From Argonema galeatum A003/A1 (lineage in GTDB: Bacteria; Cyanobacteriota; Cyanobacteriia; Cyanobacteriales; Aerosakkonemataceae): DNA of 64,000 nucleotides. The notes beneath the pieces were generated by a model. It saw nothing but the letters and a program-made list of their open reading frames with translations. It ran no database searches and was not told where the DNA came from. The DNA lies in assembly GCF_023333595.1 (NCBI RefSeq), contig NZ_JAIQZM010000010.1, positions 72,609-136,608 on the forward strand, written 5' to 3'. Shown here in pieces: positions 55,262 to 63,576 of this stretch (its first letter is position 1; every line of letters begins with the position of its first letter). A program made the position numbers and the translations under genes.

Positions 55262-57526
55262 TTAATTTGGGGCAACGGGGGGGGTGGAAGTGGTTCCCGG
55301 AGTACATTTTGGCAGCCCAGCAGACTCTTGGATGGAATTTTGCTTAATGTATGGTTCAAGATCTGCTAGCCGAATCCATCCTTCTTGGGTCGGTTTAACT
55401 AGATTATAGGTTTGCCGAACCCGATCGGAGCTGATAGCACCGGGAATTGAGCATAATTTAAGTTTTAGCCATCTGTCTTGATCTTTACGGAGGAAAGATT
55501 TGATTTCCAAAACGCTATTTTCTGGAACTATTCCTAGAGCAGTTTGTTTTTGAGCTGCTTCGTACAGCAAAAGGGGAACTTTTGGAATGGCCGAGTTTTT
55601 TGGCGATGAACTTCTAACCAGGATAAGTGACCCCGGACTTAAGGATGGGATAGCGTCGGAACTCTTAAGGGGACTTGCCAAGGATGGACTGTGTGGCTTT
55701 GGTTCGGGACTTTGAGCGGGATTCAAGATGGGGCGATCGGCCCATTTACCCAAAGCAAAATAGGCCAATGCCCCTGCCAAGCCCAACAGCAGAGCGATTC
55801 CTCCCAAGAGCGGTAACAAGCTTGGTTTCTGAAGTCGGGTCGGAAGCAGCCGCGTTTTGAGTGGGTGGGGAGTTTCACTCTGAGAGCTAACTGTTGAGCC
55901 AGTCCAAAGCAATTCTGCTACAGAAGAAGTTTCTGAAGTTATGCTAGTTGACTCGCCGCCGGTTACCCGGCAGTAAACTAGAGCGACAGTGACATTATCG
56001 TGACCGTTTTGGCTGTTGCCAATTTCGATCAGGTTTGCTGCTGCTGTGGGCAGGTCTAGCTTTCCGTCTAAAACTGGCAGAATTTCAGTATCCCAGTATT
56101 GCTCTACGCGATCGTTATCGCTTAAACCATCGGAGCAGAGGAGAAAAATACAGTCTTCATCGATGACGAAGCGTTGGACTGTGGGATGCAGGCTTTTTGA
56201 GGAACTCATCCCCAATGCCTGAACCAAAGACCCAGATCCGAGTTGTTGTAGGGCTTCCCGGTATAGAGCGTAGCCCAGCCGCACTTCGCGACTGGCGACA
56301 TCATCGTCTAAGGTAACTTGATGGCAACCCGTGCGGGTAATCCAGTAGACCCGACTATCCCCAATATGAGCAATGTAGATCTCGTGGGCTCTCGCTGCGG
56401 CCATTACTAGCGTTGTGCCCATGCGTTGCCTGTCGTATCGCCCTTCTATATCATTTAGCTCGCTGATGCGATCGTTGGCTTCACAGACTGTATGTTCTAA
56501 TTCTGCTAGAGCATCAAGGTTGCTGCTATCGGGCGCAAGCGAGTGGTTCTGCCAGCCTTGCGCTTGAGCTACCACTGTTTCTATTGCTAAGTTAGAAGCT
56601 ACATTACCGCCCTCGTGTCCCCCAATGCCGTCGCAGACAACCGCTAGAGCTTGCCCACCAGGAGGGATTTGGTAAAAGCTGTTACTTGATGGGTAGCAGG
56701 CATCCTCGTTGCGTACTCTGGTGGGGCCTGTGTCTGTGGAGGTGGCGATTTGATAGGTGCCAGATTGCGATCGTCCTATTGTAAACAGCGCTCGATCCAA
56801 TTGAGCTACCAATTCTTCAGGAAATACCTCCCCTTGGATCGTTTGCTGACATAATTGTTCGAGAAAACCTGCGATCGCAGGTTTTGCCTCCTTTACCCAT
56901 TGCAACCACACCTGACCCAAATCGCTTAGGCTCGCTTCTTCTCGATCCTGCCGCAATTCCAACAACCGCACTAGAGGCCCTTCTACCCGCAGCAGATCGT
57001 CTGACAGCAAGCTAGCCGCCACACCCGCGCTGCTAAAAGGTTGCCACAGTTGGGCAATTTGCCACAACCAATTTAGCTGGCGCATACCGTTTGCGTTTTT
57101 CCAAGCCGCCCCTAATTCTGGCATCAAATTAGGCAATGAGCTTTTCTTATCGCCTAAGATGGGAGCTTGCTCTAGCAACAAGACTGCTTCCTTTTGATTT
57201 TTCTTATGCGGCGGTAAGAGTCCGTAAACTTGGGGAACGTGCAGCCGATAGGGAAAAAGCCGCAAATAAGGTGCGATCGCATCCGTTATATCTTGCGGAA
57301 ATGACGGTATAAAGCCCGGTTTGGTATCCAGCAGAATTCTGTCCCGTTTGACTGCGTAGCGCTGGGCTAAAAGTTGACCGGGTTTATAGCCTTCTTTTCC
57401 AAAACCCACAGCCCACAAATAGCGTTTTGGCACAGGGGTACCACATTGCTGGCAAAACCTGTTAGTCTCTGGATTGGGAGCCTGACAGTTTGGATTTGGG
57501 CAAGTAATTTTAGCAGCGTCTGCCAT
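55262..57526 (-). CDS. PP2C-type phosphatase with zinc ribbon and membrane anchor
   Basis: The 754-residue protein has a zinc ribbon (C9, C14, C25, C28), then a region of ~200 residues that looks like a degenerate kinase fold (AQLWQPFSSAGVAASLLSDD). A PP2C domain of about 255-520 follows with DTGPTRVRNEDACY, VVCDGIGGHEGG, IAHIGDSRVY, CSDGLSDN and GHDNVTVAL. A membrane helix (about 585-608) and a C-terminal region that may be extracytoplasmic end it. It should remove phosphates from Ser/Thr, countering a kinase whose substrates the nearby FHA proteins may read. Confidence 0.92.
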   Translation of the reverse strand: MADAAKITCPNPNCQAPNPETNRFCQQCGTPVPKRYLWAVGFGKEGYKPGQLLAQRYAVKRDRILLDTKPGFIPSFPQDITDAIAPYLRLFPYRLHVPQVYGLLPPHKKNQKEAVLLLEQAPILGDKKSSLPNLMPELGAAWKNANGMRQLNWLWQIAQLWQPFSSAGVAASLLSDDLLRVEGPLVRLLELRQDREEASLSDLGQVWLQWVKEAKPAIAGFLEQLCQQTIQGEVFPEELVAQLDRALFTIGRSQSGTYQIATSTDTGPTRVRNEDACYPSSNSFYQIPPGGQALAVVCDGIGGHEGGNVASNLAIETVVAQAQGWQNHSLAPDSSNLDALAELEHTVCEANDRISELNDIEGRYDRQRMGTTLVMAAARAHEIYIAHIGDSRVYWITRTGCHQVTLDDDVASREVRLGYALYREALQQLGSGSLVQALGMSSSKSLHPTVQRFVIDEDCIFLLCSDGLSDNDRVEQYWDTEILPVLDGKLDLPTAAANLIEIGNSQNGHDNVTVALVYCRVTGGESTSITSETSSVAELLWTGSTVSSQSETPHPLKTRLLPTRLQKPSLLPLLGGIALLLGLAGALAYFALGKWADRPILNPAQSPEPKPHSPSLASPLKSSDAIPSLSPGSLILVRSSSPKNSAIPKVPLLLYEAAQKQTALGIVPENSVLEIKSFLRKDQDRWLKLKLCSIPGAISSDRVRQTYNLVKPTQEGWIRLADLEPYIKQNSIQESAGLPKCTPGTTSTPPVAPN

Positions 57527-57699
57527 GAAGATTCTTTCACTCCAAGCCTTCAGGATTTGGCGGGCGATATGCAGCGCCGAGCATTAAAGCTGAGTTGTAC
57601 TCAAATCGTCAAATCGTTTGACGAGCGGCTCGGTGAGGGCCAGACTCTCAACCAGTTTTTAACCCTATCATAAAGCCGATCGTCTACTATCTTGGCTTC

Positions 57700-57975
57700 T
57701 CATTCTTCAACGCTATCTGGTGTAGATTGCAGATACTGGGACGACAGGGGTATGCTGCTGTCTCTCATAAGTTGAGGCCAGATGATTAAAAAGAAGCCCA
57801 TCCACGTTAACACGGGCAGGGAAATCAGAACGGTGACCCAAATAGTTTTCCATAATAGCCAGCTTGAGCCAATCAGTGCAATACCCGTTAGCAGTATTGA
57901 CCAAGGCTGGCACCACCAAGGTTTGTATGTCCAGGGGTTCATATCGATTTTCGTGTTTGGATATTGTTCAACCAT
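57700..57975 (-). CDS. DUF6737-like small membrane protein
   Basis: This 91-residue protein has NPWTYKPWWCQPWSILLTGI, then two helices (SILLTGIALIGSSWLLWKTI, LISLPVLTWMGFFLIIWPQL). The KPWWCQPWSI block is what I recall for DUF6737 in cyanobacteria. I chose the ATG at 57975 over the longer frame starting at 58086, whose extra 37 residues do not fit. Function unknown. Confidence 0.75.
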   Translation of the reverse strand: MVEQYPNTKIDMNPWTYKPWWCQPWSILLTGIALIGSSWLLWKTIWVTVLISLPVLTWMGFFLIIWPQLMRDSSIPLSSQYLQSTPDSVEE

Positions 57976-58207
57976 GCTAAATATGCAGTAACCAACTGAA
58001 CGCAATCTAGGTAGGGTAGGGGTTTCACCCCGCTTGAGCGATCGCTGTAGAACATCTAAATTTAAAAATCGTCCAGATCTGCCCATCTTTCAACTGTCGA
58101 GCTATCCACCTCCTTTATTTCCGGCTCTTAAAGTGGATCTTAACGGATTAAGCTTTCATCCTAGAACAGGCAACGATCGTGTTTTCCTGCTTTAGGAGTA
58201 GCTCGAT

Positions 58208-58291
58208 ATGAGTACAAATACGTTTTTTGGTGATCTTTATGCCCAACCCTATATTCAACCAACCTCTAGATCGAAAAGTCCCGACTTGTGA
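58208..58291 (+). other. Short upstream ORF overlapping 58239
   Basis: A 27-codon frame starts at ATG 58208 with GGAG at a good distance upstream, and overlaps the next gene's start in another frame. It may act as a leader peptide, or the two frames may be a frameshifted gene. No protein family is recognised. Confidence 0.35.
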
Positions 58292-58496
58292 ATCGCCTGC
58301 TATACAGGAAATCCATCAACGGCTGGCCAGCTTAAAAAAATCTCACTCTATGCTTTACCGGATGATGAACCTTGAGACTTGGGCAATTGTCGGCACTATG
58401 GAGGACTTCGATCCTGGGTTTTGGAATCGCTTTATGACTAATCGTCAACTAGCTTTTAAAGATTTTTTAGCCCAAAAAAAAGCTAAGCGCTCCTAA
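58239..58496 (+). CDS. Small protein of unknown function
   Basis: This 85-residue protein has IQEIHQRLASLKKSHSMLYR, a helix, then WAIVGTMEDFDPGFWNRFMT and a basic tail. The fold is not recognised. It has no clear ribosome-binding site of its own, but a short frame at 58208 with a good site overlaps its start. Translational coupling is plausible. Confidence 0.6.
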   Translation: MPNPIFNQPLDRKVPTCESPAIQEIHQRLASLKKSHSMLYRMMNLETWAIVGTMEDFDPGFWNRFMTNRQLAFKDFLAQKKAKRS

Positions 58497-58671
58497 GTTG
58501 CCTGCTTTGTTGTACCGACCGATCGCCTTTAACCATCCCCTAGTCCAAATCCAAAACTGCCACCCCCTAAAGGTATATTATCTAAATTCCACCGTCAGAA
58601 GGAGGCGATCGCGCCTCTATTTTTTTAGAATACCTTTATAAAAGCCAAAAAGAAAAGTAATTAGGTGTTTT

Positions 58672-58941
58672 ATGAATAAGCCAAAAGAAGACACTACTCA
58701 TCGTGCAACCAATCCAGGCGACAGAATTGCAGACGAACCACAAACCATTGAAGAAAAATCCCAACAATTAGCTGTAGATCATGTTCCCGACATCACTGGC
58801 GATCGCATTACAGTTCCCACTTACTTTGTTGTCGAAGAAGATGGTGAGAAAAAGGCTCTACACCATGTGAAAGATGCAGAAGAAATTTCTGATGTAATTA
58901 GACAAGCTCGCGTTGACGAAAACGGAAATAGAATTTGGTAG
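58672..58941 (+). CDS. Small acidic protein of unknown function
   Basis: This 89-residue hydrophilic protein has a polar N-terminus (MNKPKEDTTHRATNPGDRIA) and a compact end (RITVPTYFVVEEDGEKKALH, DAEEISDVIRQARVDENGNR). It is alone, with an AGG-type ribosome-binding site. No family is recognised. It is convergent with ndhM. Confidence 0.65.
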   Translation: MNKPKEDTTHRATNPGDRIADEPQTIEEKSQQLAVDHVPDITGDRITVPTYFVVEEDGEKKALHHVKDAEEISDVIRQARVDENGNRIW

Positions 58942-58978
58942 TAGTAGCCTGAAAATATTTCCCTTTTTCTCTCGACGA

Positions 58979-59038
58979 GAAACCCGGTCATTTCCCAACT
59001 AATTTAATCTTTTATAATTAGATGAAAAACCGGGTTTC
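58979..59038. repeat. Inverted copies of the AAACCCGGT palindrome family
   Basis: GAAACCCGGT (58979) pairs with ACCGGGTTTC (59029-59038) across a loop of about 40 bases, between convergent genes. It may work as a terminator. Confidence 0.6.
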
Positions 59039-59076
59039 CCAAAAGCTGTGCTTTGCTCAAGAGCAGCGTTTATCAA

Positions 59077-59430
59077 TCATTTTTGGGTGGGGAGGGGCGT
59101 GGGTGCAACTTGAGGTAAGCCCATACTGTAATTGAGGACACGACCATCAAGATTGTAACTAATTTCGCCTTTTTGGAGGATCGATCGCACAAGATGTTCC
59201 AGATCGGAACCAATACGACGAAGGTTATATTCGGTCAAGTCTTCTCCGCTATAAGACTCAACTAGCTCATCAAACTTCCGATAAACTTTTTGCACAGCTT
59301 CATCGTTCCAATTAAATTCATTGTCTGGATCGATATCTAAAGTTAATACGCTGTCACTGGGAACTAGCTCGTTGTTCTCAACTTCAGCGGTAAAGATACG
59401 GATGTGGCGGGTTGTGGACTTGAGCAGCAT
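59077..59430 (-). CDS. ndhM: NDH-1 complex subunit M
   Basis: This 117-residue protein begins [20 protein letters not shown] and continues with [11 protein letters not shown] and [20 protein letters not shown], ending in [19 protein letters not shown]: the recognisable NdhM sequence. It is a cyanobacteria/chloroplast-specific subunit of the photosynthetic NDH-1 complex on the thylakoid membrane. It strongly supports the cyanobacterial origin. Confidence 0.95.
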   Translation of the reverse strand: MLLKSTTRHIRIFTAEVENNELVPSDSVLTLDIDPDNEFNWNDEAVQKVYRKFDELVESYSGEDLTEYNLRRIGSDLEHLVRSILQKGEISYNLDGRVLNYSMGLPQVAPTPLPTQK

Positions 59431-59541
59431 AGTGGCGGTGTTCTAAAGCAAGGACTTTCCAACTTTAATTTTAAACGTTTGTCAAGGCAATTCCTGTTTT
59501 AAGCCAGACTGGCAGATCCCAGCAAGCCGATCCCCTGGTTT

Positions 59542-60084
59542 TCAGCGGGAAATCATCCCAGTTTCACGCGCATAAGCGAAAATTCCGCCAGCTTCAATCA
59601 CCGGGCCGACTTCTCCTATAGGCTTAAGAACGTATGTTTTGCCCTGGGTGTGGTTGATCAATTGATTTTGGCCGAAGTCGATCGAAACTTCCTGACCCGT
59701 TTCAAACAAATCGCACAGCCTATCGATCGATTCCCACGGGTAAAGTTCGCCTGTAGCCGAGCAGTTGCGGAAAAATATCCTGGCGTATGACTGCGCCACT
59801 ACAGCTTCGACACCAGATGCTCCTAAAGCAATAGGTGCGTGTTCCCGCGAAGAACCGCAGCCGAAGTTTTCCCCCGCTACAATTATAGGGTAGCGCGTCT
59901 TAATTTCTCCAGTCGCTATAAATTTACTGTAGCGATCGGGTAAGCCGACAAGAGCATAACTGCCCAGCTTTTCGTATTCATCAGGCTTAGAAGGAACCAG
60001 AGTCAGATATTCTGCTGGAATGATTTGATCGGTGTCAATATTATCATCCAAAACAAAGATCGGGCCGCGAATCACTTTGCTCAT
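59542..60084 (-). CDS. leuD: 3-isopropylmalate dehydratase small subunit
   Basis: The 180-residue protein has the swivel domain: [17 protein letters not shown] and [20 protein letters not shown], then [18 protein letters not shown]. It pairs with LeuC, which is not in the window, in leucine synthesis. The start ATG at 60084 matches the family. Confidence 0.94.
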   Translation of the reverse strand: MSKVIRGPIFVLDDNIDTDQIIPAEYLTLVPSKPDEYEKLGSYALVGLPDRYSKFIATGEIKTRYPIIVAGENFGCGSSREHAPIALGASGVEAVVAQSYARIFFRNCSATGELYPWESIDRLCDLFETGQEVSIDFGQNQLINHTQGKTYVLKPIGEVGPVIEAGGIFAYARETGMISR

Positions 60085-60294
60085 AATTAATCCCCTCTTT
60101 GGTTTCAGCAGTTTGTGACTGAGCTAAGTCTACTTCCAGAACATCATACATTAAAAAGCGCCCACTACTTACATCTTAAGTTTGCGCTCATTTTTTAGGC
60201 CCGATAGAAACTAATTTTTTTCGTCATAACAGTGGTCACTTAGACTAATAACGCAAGTTGCTATATATGATTAAGGCACTTATGTAGTTAGTAG

Positions 60295-60328
60295 GTACGT
60301 TGTTGCGCGGCATCGCAACAACGTACCC
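60295..60328. repeat. Palindrome GGTACGTTGTTGCG, related to 16604
   Basis: GGTACGTTGTTGCG pairs with CGCAACAACGTACC around six bases. The outer arm resembles the 16604 element (GGTATGTAGTTGCGC). It lies in the spacer 60085-60748. Confidence 0.8.
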
Positions 60329-60425
60329 ATTACCCATTCCAAACAAGAAAGAATGCTTTTTAACTAGCAACTTGAGTTAACTACCAAAACTGAATTCCTA
60401 GTTCGTTCGTGTCACATAAGCTGTA

Positions 60426-60488
60426 GTAGGGACACGGCATAATTAAATCTTTTGTATGACCGACATATTTATGATGCCGTGTCCCTAC
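60426..60488. repeat. MITE-like element, family TAGGGACACGGC, copy 2
   Basis: The termini GTAGGGACACGGCAT and ATGCCGTGTCCCTAC are perfect 15-bp complements around an AT-rich centre. It has the same family and size as 17444-17506. Confidence 0.85.
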
Positions 60489-60575
60489 TTCACCCCACAA
60501 TCTTAGAGCCCAGTTGTAGACTCACCGACTGTAGTCGGCGTGTCAGGCCATGACGGTGGCTTGTTGGTTATACTC

Positions 60576-60602
60576 AGCACGGTCACAGACCGTGCTTTTT
60601 TT
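60576..60602 (+). terminator. Strong plus-strand terminator with no upstream gene; possible small RNA
   Basis: AGCACGGTC pairs with GACCGTGCT around ACA, followed by seven Ts. The nearest plus-strand gene is far away, so a transcript starting in 60085-60550 is suggested. CCGACTGTAGTCGG at 60524-60537 is another palindrome just before it. A small RNA is inferred, not shown. Confidence 0.55.
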
Positions 60603-60608
60603 ATCCCT

Positions 60609-60682
60609 GTAGGGGCTTTCGCATTCCGTCAAAGATCTTTGGGTTCAACCAACAAATTATTCACGGAATGCTTCGCCCATTT
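60609..60682. repeat. MITE-like element, family GTAGGGGCTTTCGCATTC, degraded copy 2
   Basis: The left arm GTAGGGGCTTTCGCATTCCG is intact; the right arm CGGAATGCTTCGCCC has lost its outer end. Compare 50936-51011. Confidence 0.65.
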
Positions 60683-60748
60683 ATGCCCGTGCGAAGTATA
60701 GCTCAAGAGTACTGGAATTGAGATCTGGGTCTTACCCAGATCTCAATT

Positions 60749-61384
60749 TTAGGCGAATGGCTTCACCGCTAAATCTCTCAATGTGACTGTAAAACTTTGC
60801 TGCTTGCCTGTGGCAACAAAAGTAACAATAACTTCACAGGCGACAGCAACTGTTAGCATTACTAGATTGCGTGCCAGTGGGTAGTCGCAGACATCATCGT
60901 TTACCGCAGATGGAACGCGATAAACCTCATTCCAAATTACCTCGCCATAATCTCCGCCTAATCCAACGTGAAGACAAGGCAGATTTGCGCTTTCGCAGTA
61001 ATCTTTGACAGTTTGGCGTGCGACGCTGTTATCAAAAGTATCGATAACTAAAGATGTGCTGCCAAGCAATTGCGCTGCATTAGTTGCGATCAACTCTTTA
61101 GATTGTGCCTCTAGATTCACTCCCAAGGCACGGTAGAGCGAATTAGCCAATATTTTGGCTTTAAAAGCACCGATATCAGAACGATAGTAAGGTTGGGTGG
61201 AGAGGTTGCGTTCCTCGATGCGATCGCGATCGATCACCTTCAGCTTAGCAAGGCCCGATCGGGCCAAACTTTCGGTGATATTTGCACCCAAAGCACCCGC
61301 ACCGCAGACAGTTACAGCAAACTCGCGCATCCTTGCCATTACTTCAGACGTGCGATAGCGTTCTTCGTGAAAGAAAATACTCAT
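60749..61384 (-). CDS. ThiF/E1-like adenylyltransferase, short form
   Basis: The 211-residue protein has the nucleotide loop VCGAGALGANITESLARSG (GxGxxG at 28-33), the ATP-binding residues in VIDRDRIEERNLSTQPYY, FKAKI with the conserved lysine, VIDTFDNSVAR with Asp115, and Cys166 in DDVCDYPLARN. It lacks the zinc CxxC pairs of ThiF/MoeB, so it is a compact E1-like enzyme that probably activates the C-terminus of a small protein or a carboxylate. It starts exactly where the previous gene stops, forming a tight operon with an unknown protein and an AAA ATPase. Confidence 0.85.
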   Translation of the reverse strand: MSIFFHEERYRTSEVMARMREFAVTVCGAGALGANITESLARSGLAKLKVIDRDRIEERNLSTQPYYRSDIGAFKAKILANSLYRALGVNLEAQSKELIATNAAQLLGSTSLVIDTFDNSVARQTVKDYCESANLPCLHVGLGGDYGEVIWNEVYRVPSAVNDDVCDYPLARNLVMLTVAVACEVIVTFVATGKQQSFTVTLRDLAVKPFA

Positions 61385-62221
61385 TTATCCAGCTTCAACA
61401 ACACCAACGAGGGATTGCAAATCAAAATCTCTGTCCATTCCGCTGAGACAAATGCCAGCACCGATCACAGTTAAGTCATTTTTGTCAATAGCAGAAGTGT
61501 GGCGAGATCCATCGGCGGTAGTCCAGTCGATTAGCCAGCGATCTTCCCGATCGCGAAACTCCTGTAACTCGCCGCCACCTTGCCGCAATGCCGCCGCCAA
61601 GCGTTTTTCATCGCGTTTTTGCTGCATTGTGGCTTCAAACTCTTTTGCCTGGTGCGCCACCAAATCGTAGACAGTACGCATCTCTGGCGTTATCCCTTTG
61701 AAGCGCAATTCTGACATTGAAGTCACATTTTTCAGTGCTTCTTTTAGTTGTTCGGCTACTAGCGGATCGGCCCTGCGATCGCACTCATCAAACCACCAGG
61801 AACCGCCATCCCAACGCGCAATTATCGGCTCAAAACTTGCCGCATCAGTAACCAGATTCACCGCTACAGGTTTGGCGAGCCCAAAACGTTGTTTCGCATC
61901 AGATTCGTTGATAGGATAAGCTAGCCAGGTTTTTCCTTTCAAAACATAAGCTAACCGCAGACGCAATGGCTGAAGCAATTTCAAATATTCCCCCAATTGC
62001 GGCAAACTCGCTTCATCAATTACTTCAGCAGTTTTCTCATTCACAGGCTGAAAAATGCCCCATCCCTCAAAATTGCGCGGCTTTGGTGCAAAATTATAAA
62101 TTATATGGGAAACTCTCGTTCTTACTAATCCCCCACGCACGCAGGGTGCGAGGAATTGGGTGTCGCGCAACTGGGTTTCCTGTGCAGCTATTTGGTTAAG
62201 GAGTTTACGAATATCTGTCAT
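61385..62221 (-). CDS. Unknown protein between AAA ATPase and ThiF
   Basis: The 278-residue protein has no family I recognise. It is soluble, with a conserved-looking aromatic N-terminal part (NFAPKPRNFEGWGIFQPVNE, LRLAYVLKGKTWLAYPINES), a tryptophan-rich middle (ARWDGGSWWFDECDRRA), a long helix (EFEATMQQKRDEKRLAAALR) and a final beta part (WLIDWTTADGSRHTSAIDKN). The ThiF gene begins at the next base after its stop. It could be the substrate, adaptor or conjugation partner of the ThiF enzyme; no E2-type Cys motif is evident. Confidence 0.8.
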   Translation of the reverse strand: MTDIRKLLNQIAAQETQLRDTQFLAPCVRGGLVRTRVSHIIYNFAPKPRNFEGWGIFQPVNEKTAEVIDEASLPQLGEYLKLLQPLRLRLAYVLKGKTWLAYPINESDAKQRFGLAKPVAVNLVTDAASFEPIIARWDGGSWWFDECDRRADPLVAEQLKEALKNVTSMSELRFKGITPEMRTVYDLVAHQAKEFEATMQQKRDEKRLAAALRQGGGELQEFRDREDRWLIDWTTADGSRHTSAIDKNDLTVIGAGICLSGMDRDFDLQSLVGVVEAG

Positions 62222-62299
62222 AGTTTTGCTGATGCGCTTCAGTTGGATAAAACTTTCTTTGCATCGATCGAGTATTCTTTTAAATTATGGCTTATTTAT

Positions 62300-63505
62300 T
62301 CACACAAATCGGTGAGCAAATTCATAAATAAAATCAATGCGACCTTTGCGTAAAACCGCAGGATCTAATCGTTCAGTCGTGTTGCAAGTCATCAGCACAA
62401 CCAACTTTTGCTCTGCCTGAATACCACCCTCCTCAATTACACTTTGATACAAAGTTCCATCCAGCAAACTTAGAATATGTTCAGTCTTAGTATTGTATTG
62501 AGCCGCTTCACTAGCTCGATTTTGAGCCAAATTATCGGCCTCATTAATAATAAGACAAATTCTCTCCAAGTAAGTCGGCGGCACAAAATTCTCAACTGCG
62601 TCGTGATCCAGGATAAAAATTACATATCCCAGAGGCATGAGAATTTCTTTTGCCACTGCTTGCGTCCAAGCAGTTTTACCTGTACCCGGTTCTCCATGTA
62701 CCAATACAGCCAACTGATTCTGGTCGAGAACTGCTTGCTGTATTTTATCAGTAAAACTTTGGATATCAGCCGGAAAACTCCGAATTGAAAACTGACTGTG
62801 AATCTGTCCCACACGGCTTTTATACCCACTGAGCATCACTGCCAAATTGTAAGTTGCTTTATTAATCAGCGGGGCTAAATTATTACCCATGAGGCTGTAA
62901 TGTTTCCGTCCTTTTTCGTAGCTGTCAACTTGTAACCACACTTCATGTTTAGACCAATAGGCATAAATCGTGCCTAGAGTTTCCAGGCGATCCCAGTTTG
63001 TAAACCGAGCTACTGGGTAATAATAATAGCGCTCCATATAATACTGGGTAATGATGTCTGGACGCTCCAATAAATCCAGTATTTTGAGGACAGTAATTTC
63101 CTGAAGTCGGTTGAGAAGGTAATCTATTGGAATACTGTCGCGGCTGACTGTTTGTGCAATTGGAGTCTCCGTATTCAGCGCGTCTTTGCAGCGATAATTT
63201 GGGGCTAGTGGTTCGGGTGTGACGTAATTCCAAAACTCTTCCACTTTGTATCGCGTATTTTCAGAAAAGACATTTAATATATTTGCCCACCAGGTATATT
63301 CGTTGCGACCCATAGCGTCAGCAAGGTCGCTCGCTACAGCCAGTCCCTTCTGGGTTAGCTGCCAGGAATCGTTAGATAAAATATGTAAGAAAAACCCCCA
63401 GTCAAAATGCCGGGATAACGGTCTCCAACCTGACCCTAATAAGCCTTTTGCTTGGGGATTTTGGTTGACGGGAGCGTCATCGTTGTTAAAATATCCTGAT
63501 GCCAT
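62300..63505 (-). CDS. AAA ATPase with unknown N-terminal domain
   Basis: The 401-residue protein has a ~245-residue N-terminal part of unknown kind, rich in Trp/Tyr (FWNYVTPEPLAPNY, YAYWSKHEVWLQVDSYEKGR). The AAA module has Walker A HGEPGTGKTAW (271-279), Walker B ICLIINEADNLA, sensor-1 VVLMTCNTTERLDP and arginine fingers in VLRKGRIDFIYEF. It stops just after this, so the usual C-terminal lid is missing or very short. It is upstream of, and close to, the unknown protein and ThiF. Confidence 0.87.
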   Translation of the reverse strand: MASGYFNNDDAPVNQNPQAKGLLGSGWRPLSRHFDWGFFLHILSNDSWQLTQKGLAVASDLADAMGRNEYTWWANILNVFSENTRYKVEEFWNYVTPEPLAPNYRCKDALNTETPIAQTVSRDSIPIDYLLNRLQEITVLKILDLLERPDIITQYYMERYYYYPVARFTNWDRLETLGTIYAYWSKHEVWLQVDSYEKGRKHYSLMGNNLAPLINKATYNLAVMLSGYKSRVGQIHSQFSIRSFPADIQSFTDKIQQAVLDQNQLAVLVHGEPGTGKTAWTQAVAKEILMPLGYVIFILDHDAVENFVPPTYLERICLIINEADNLAQNRASEAAQYNTKTEHILSLLDGTLYQSVIEEGGIQAEQKLVVLMTCNTTERLDPAVLRKGRIDFIYEFAHRFV

Positions 63506-63576
63506 AGTTTCTGTTTATCGATGCTGTAATAGTTGATTTTTAAAGGAAGTTTTTTCTTGATTTTATCCGATGTTTA

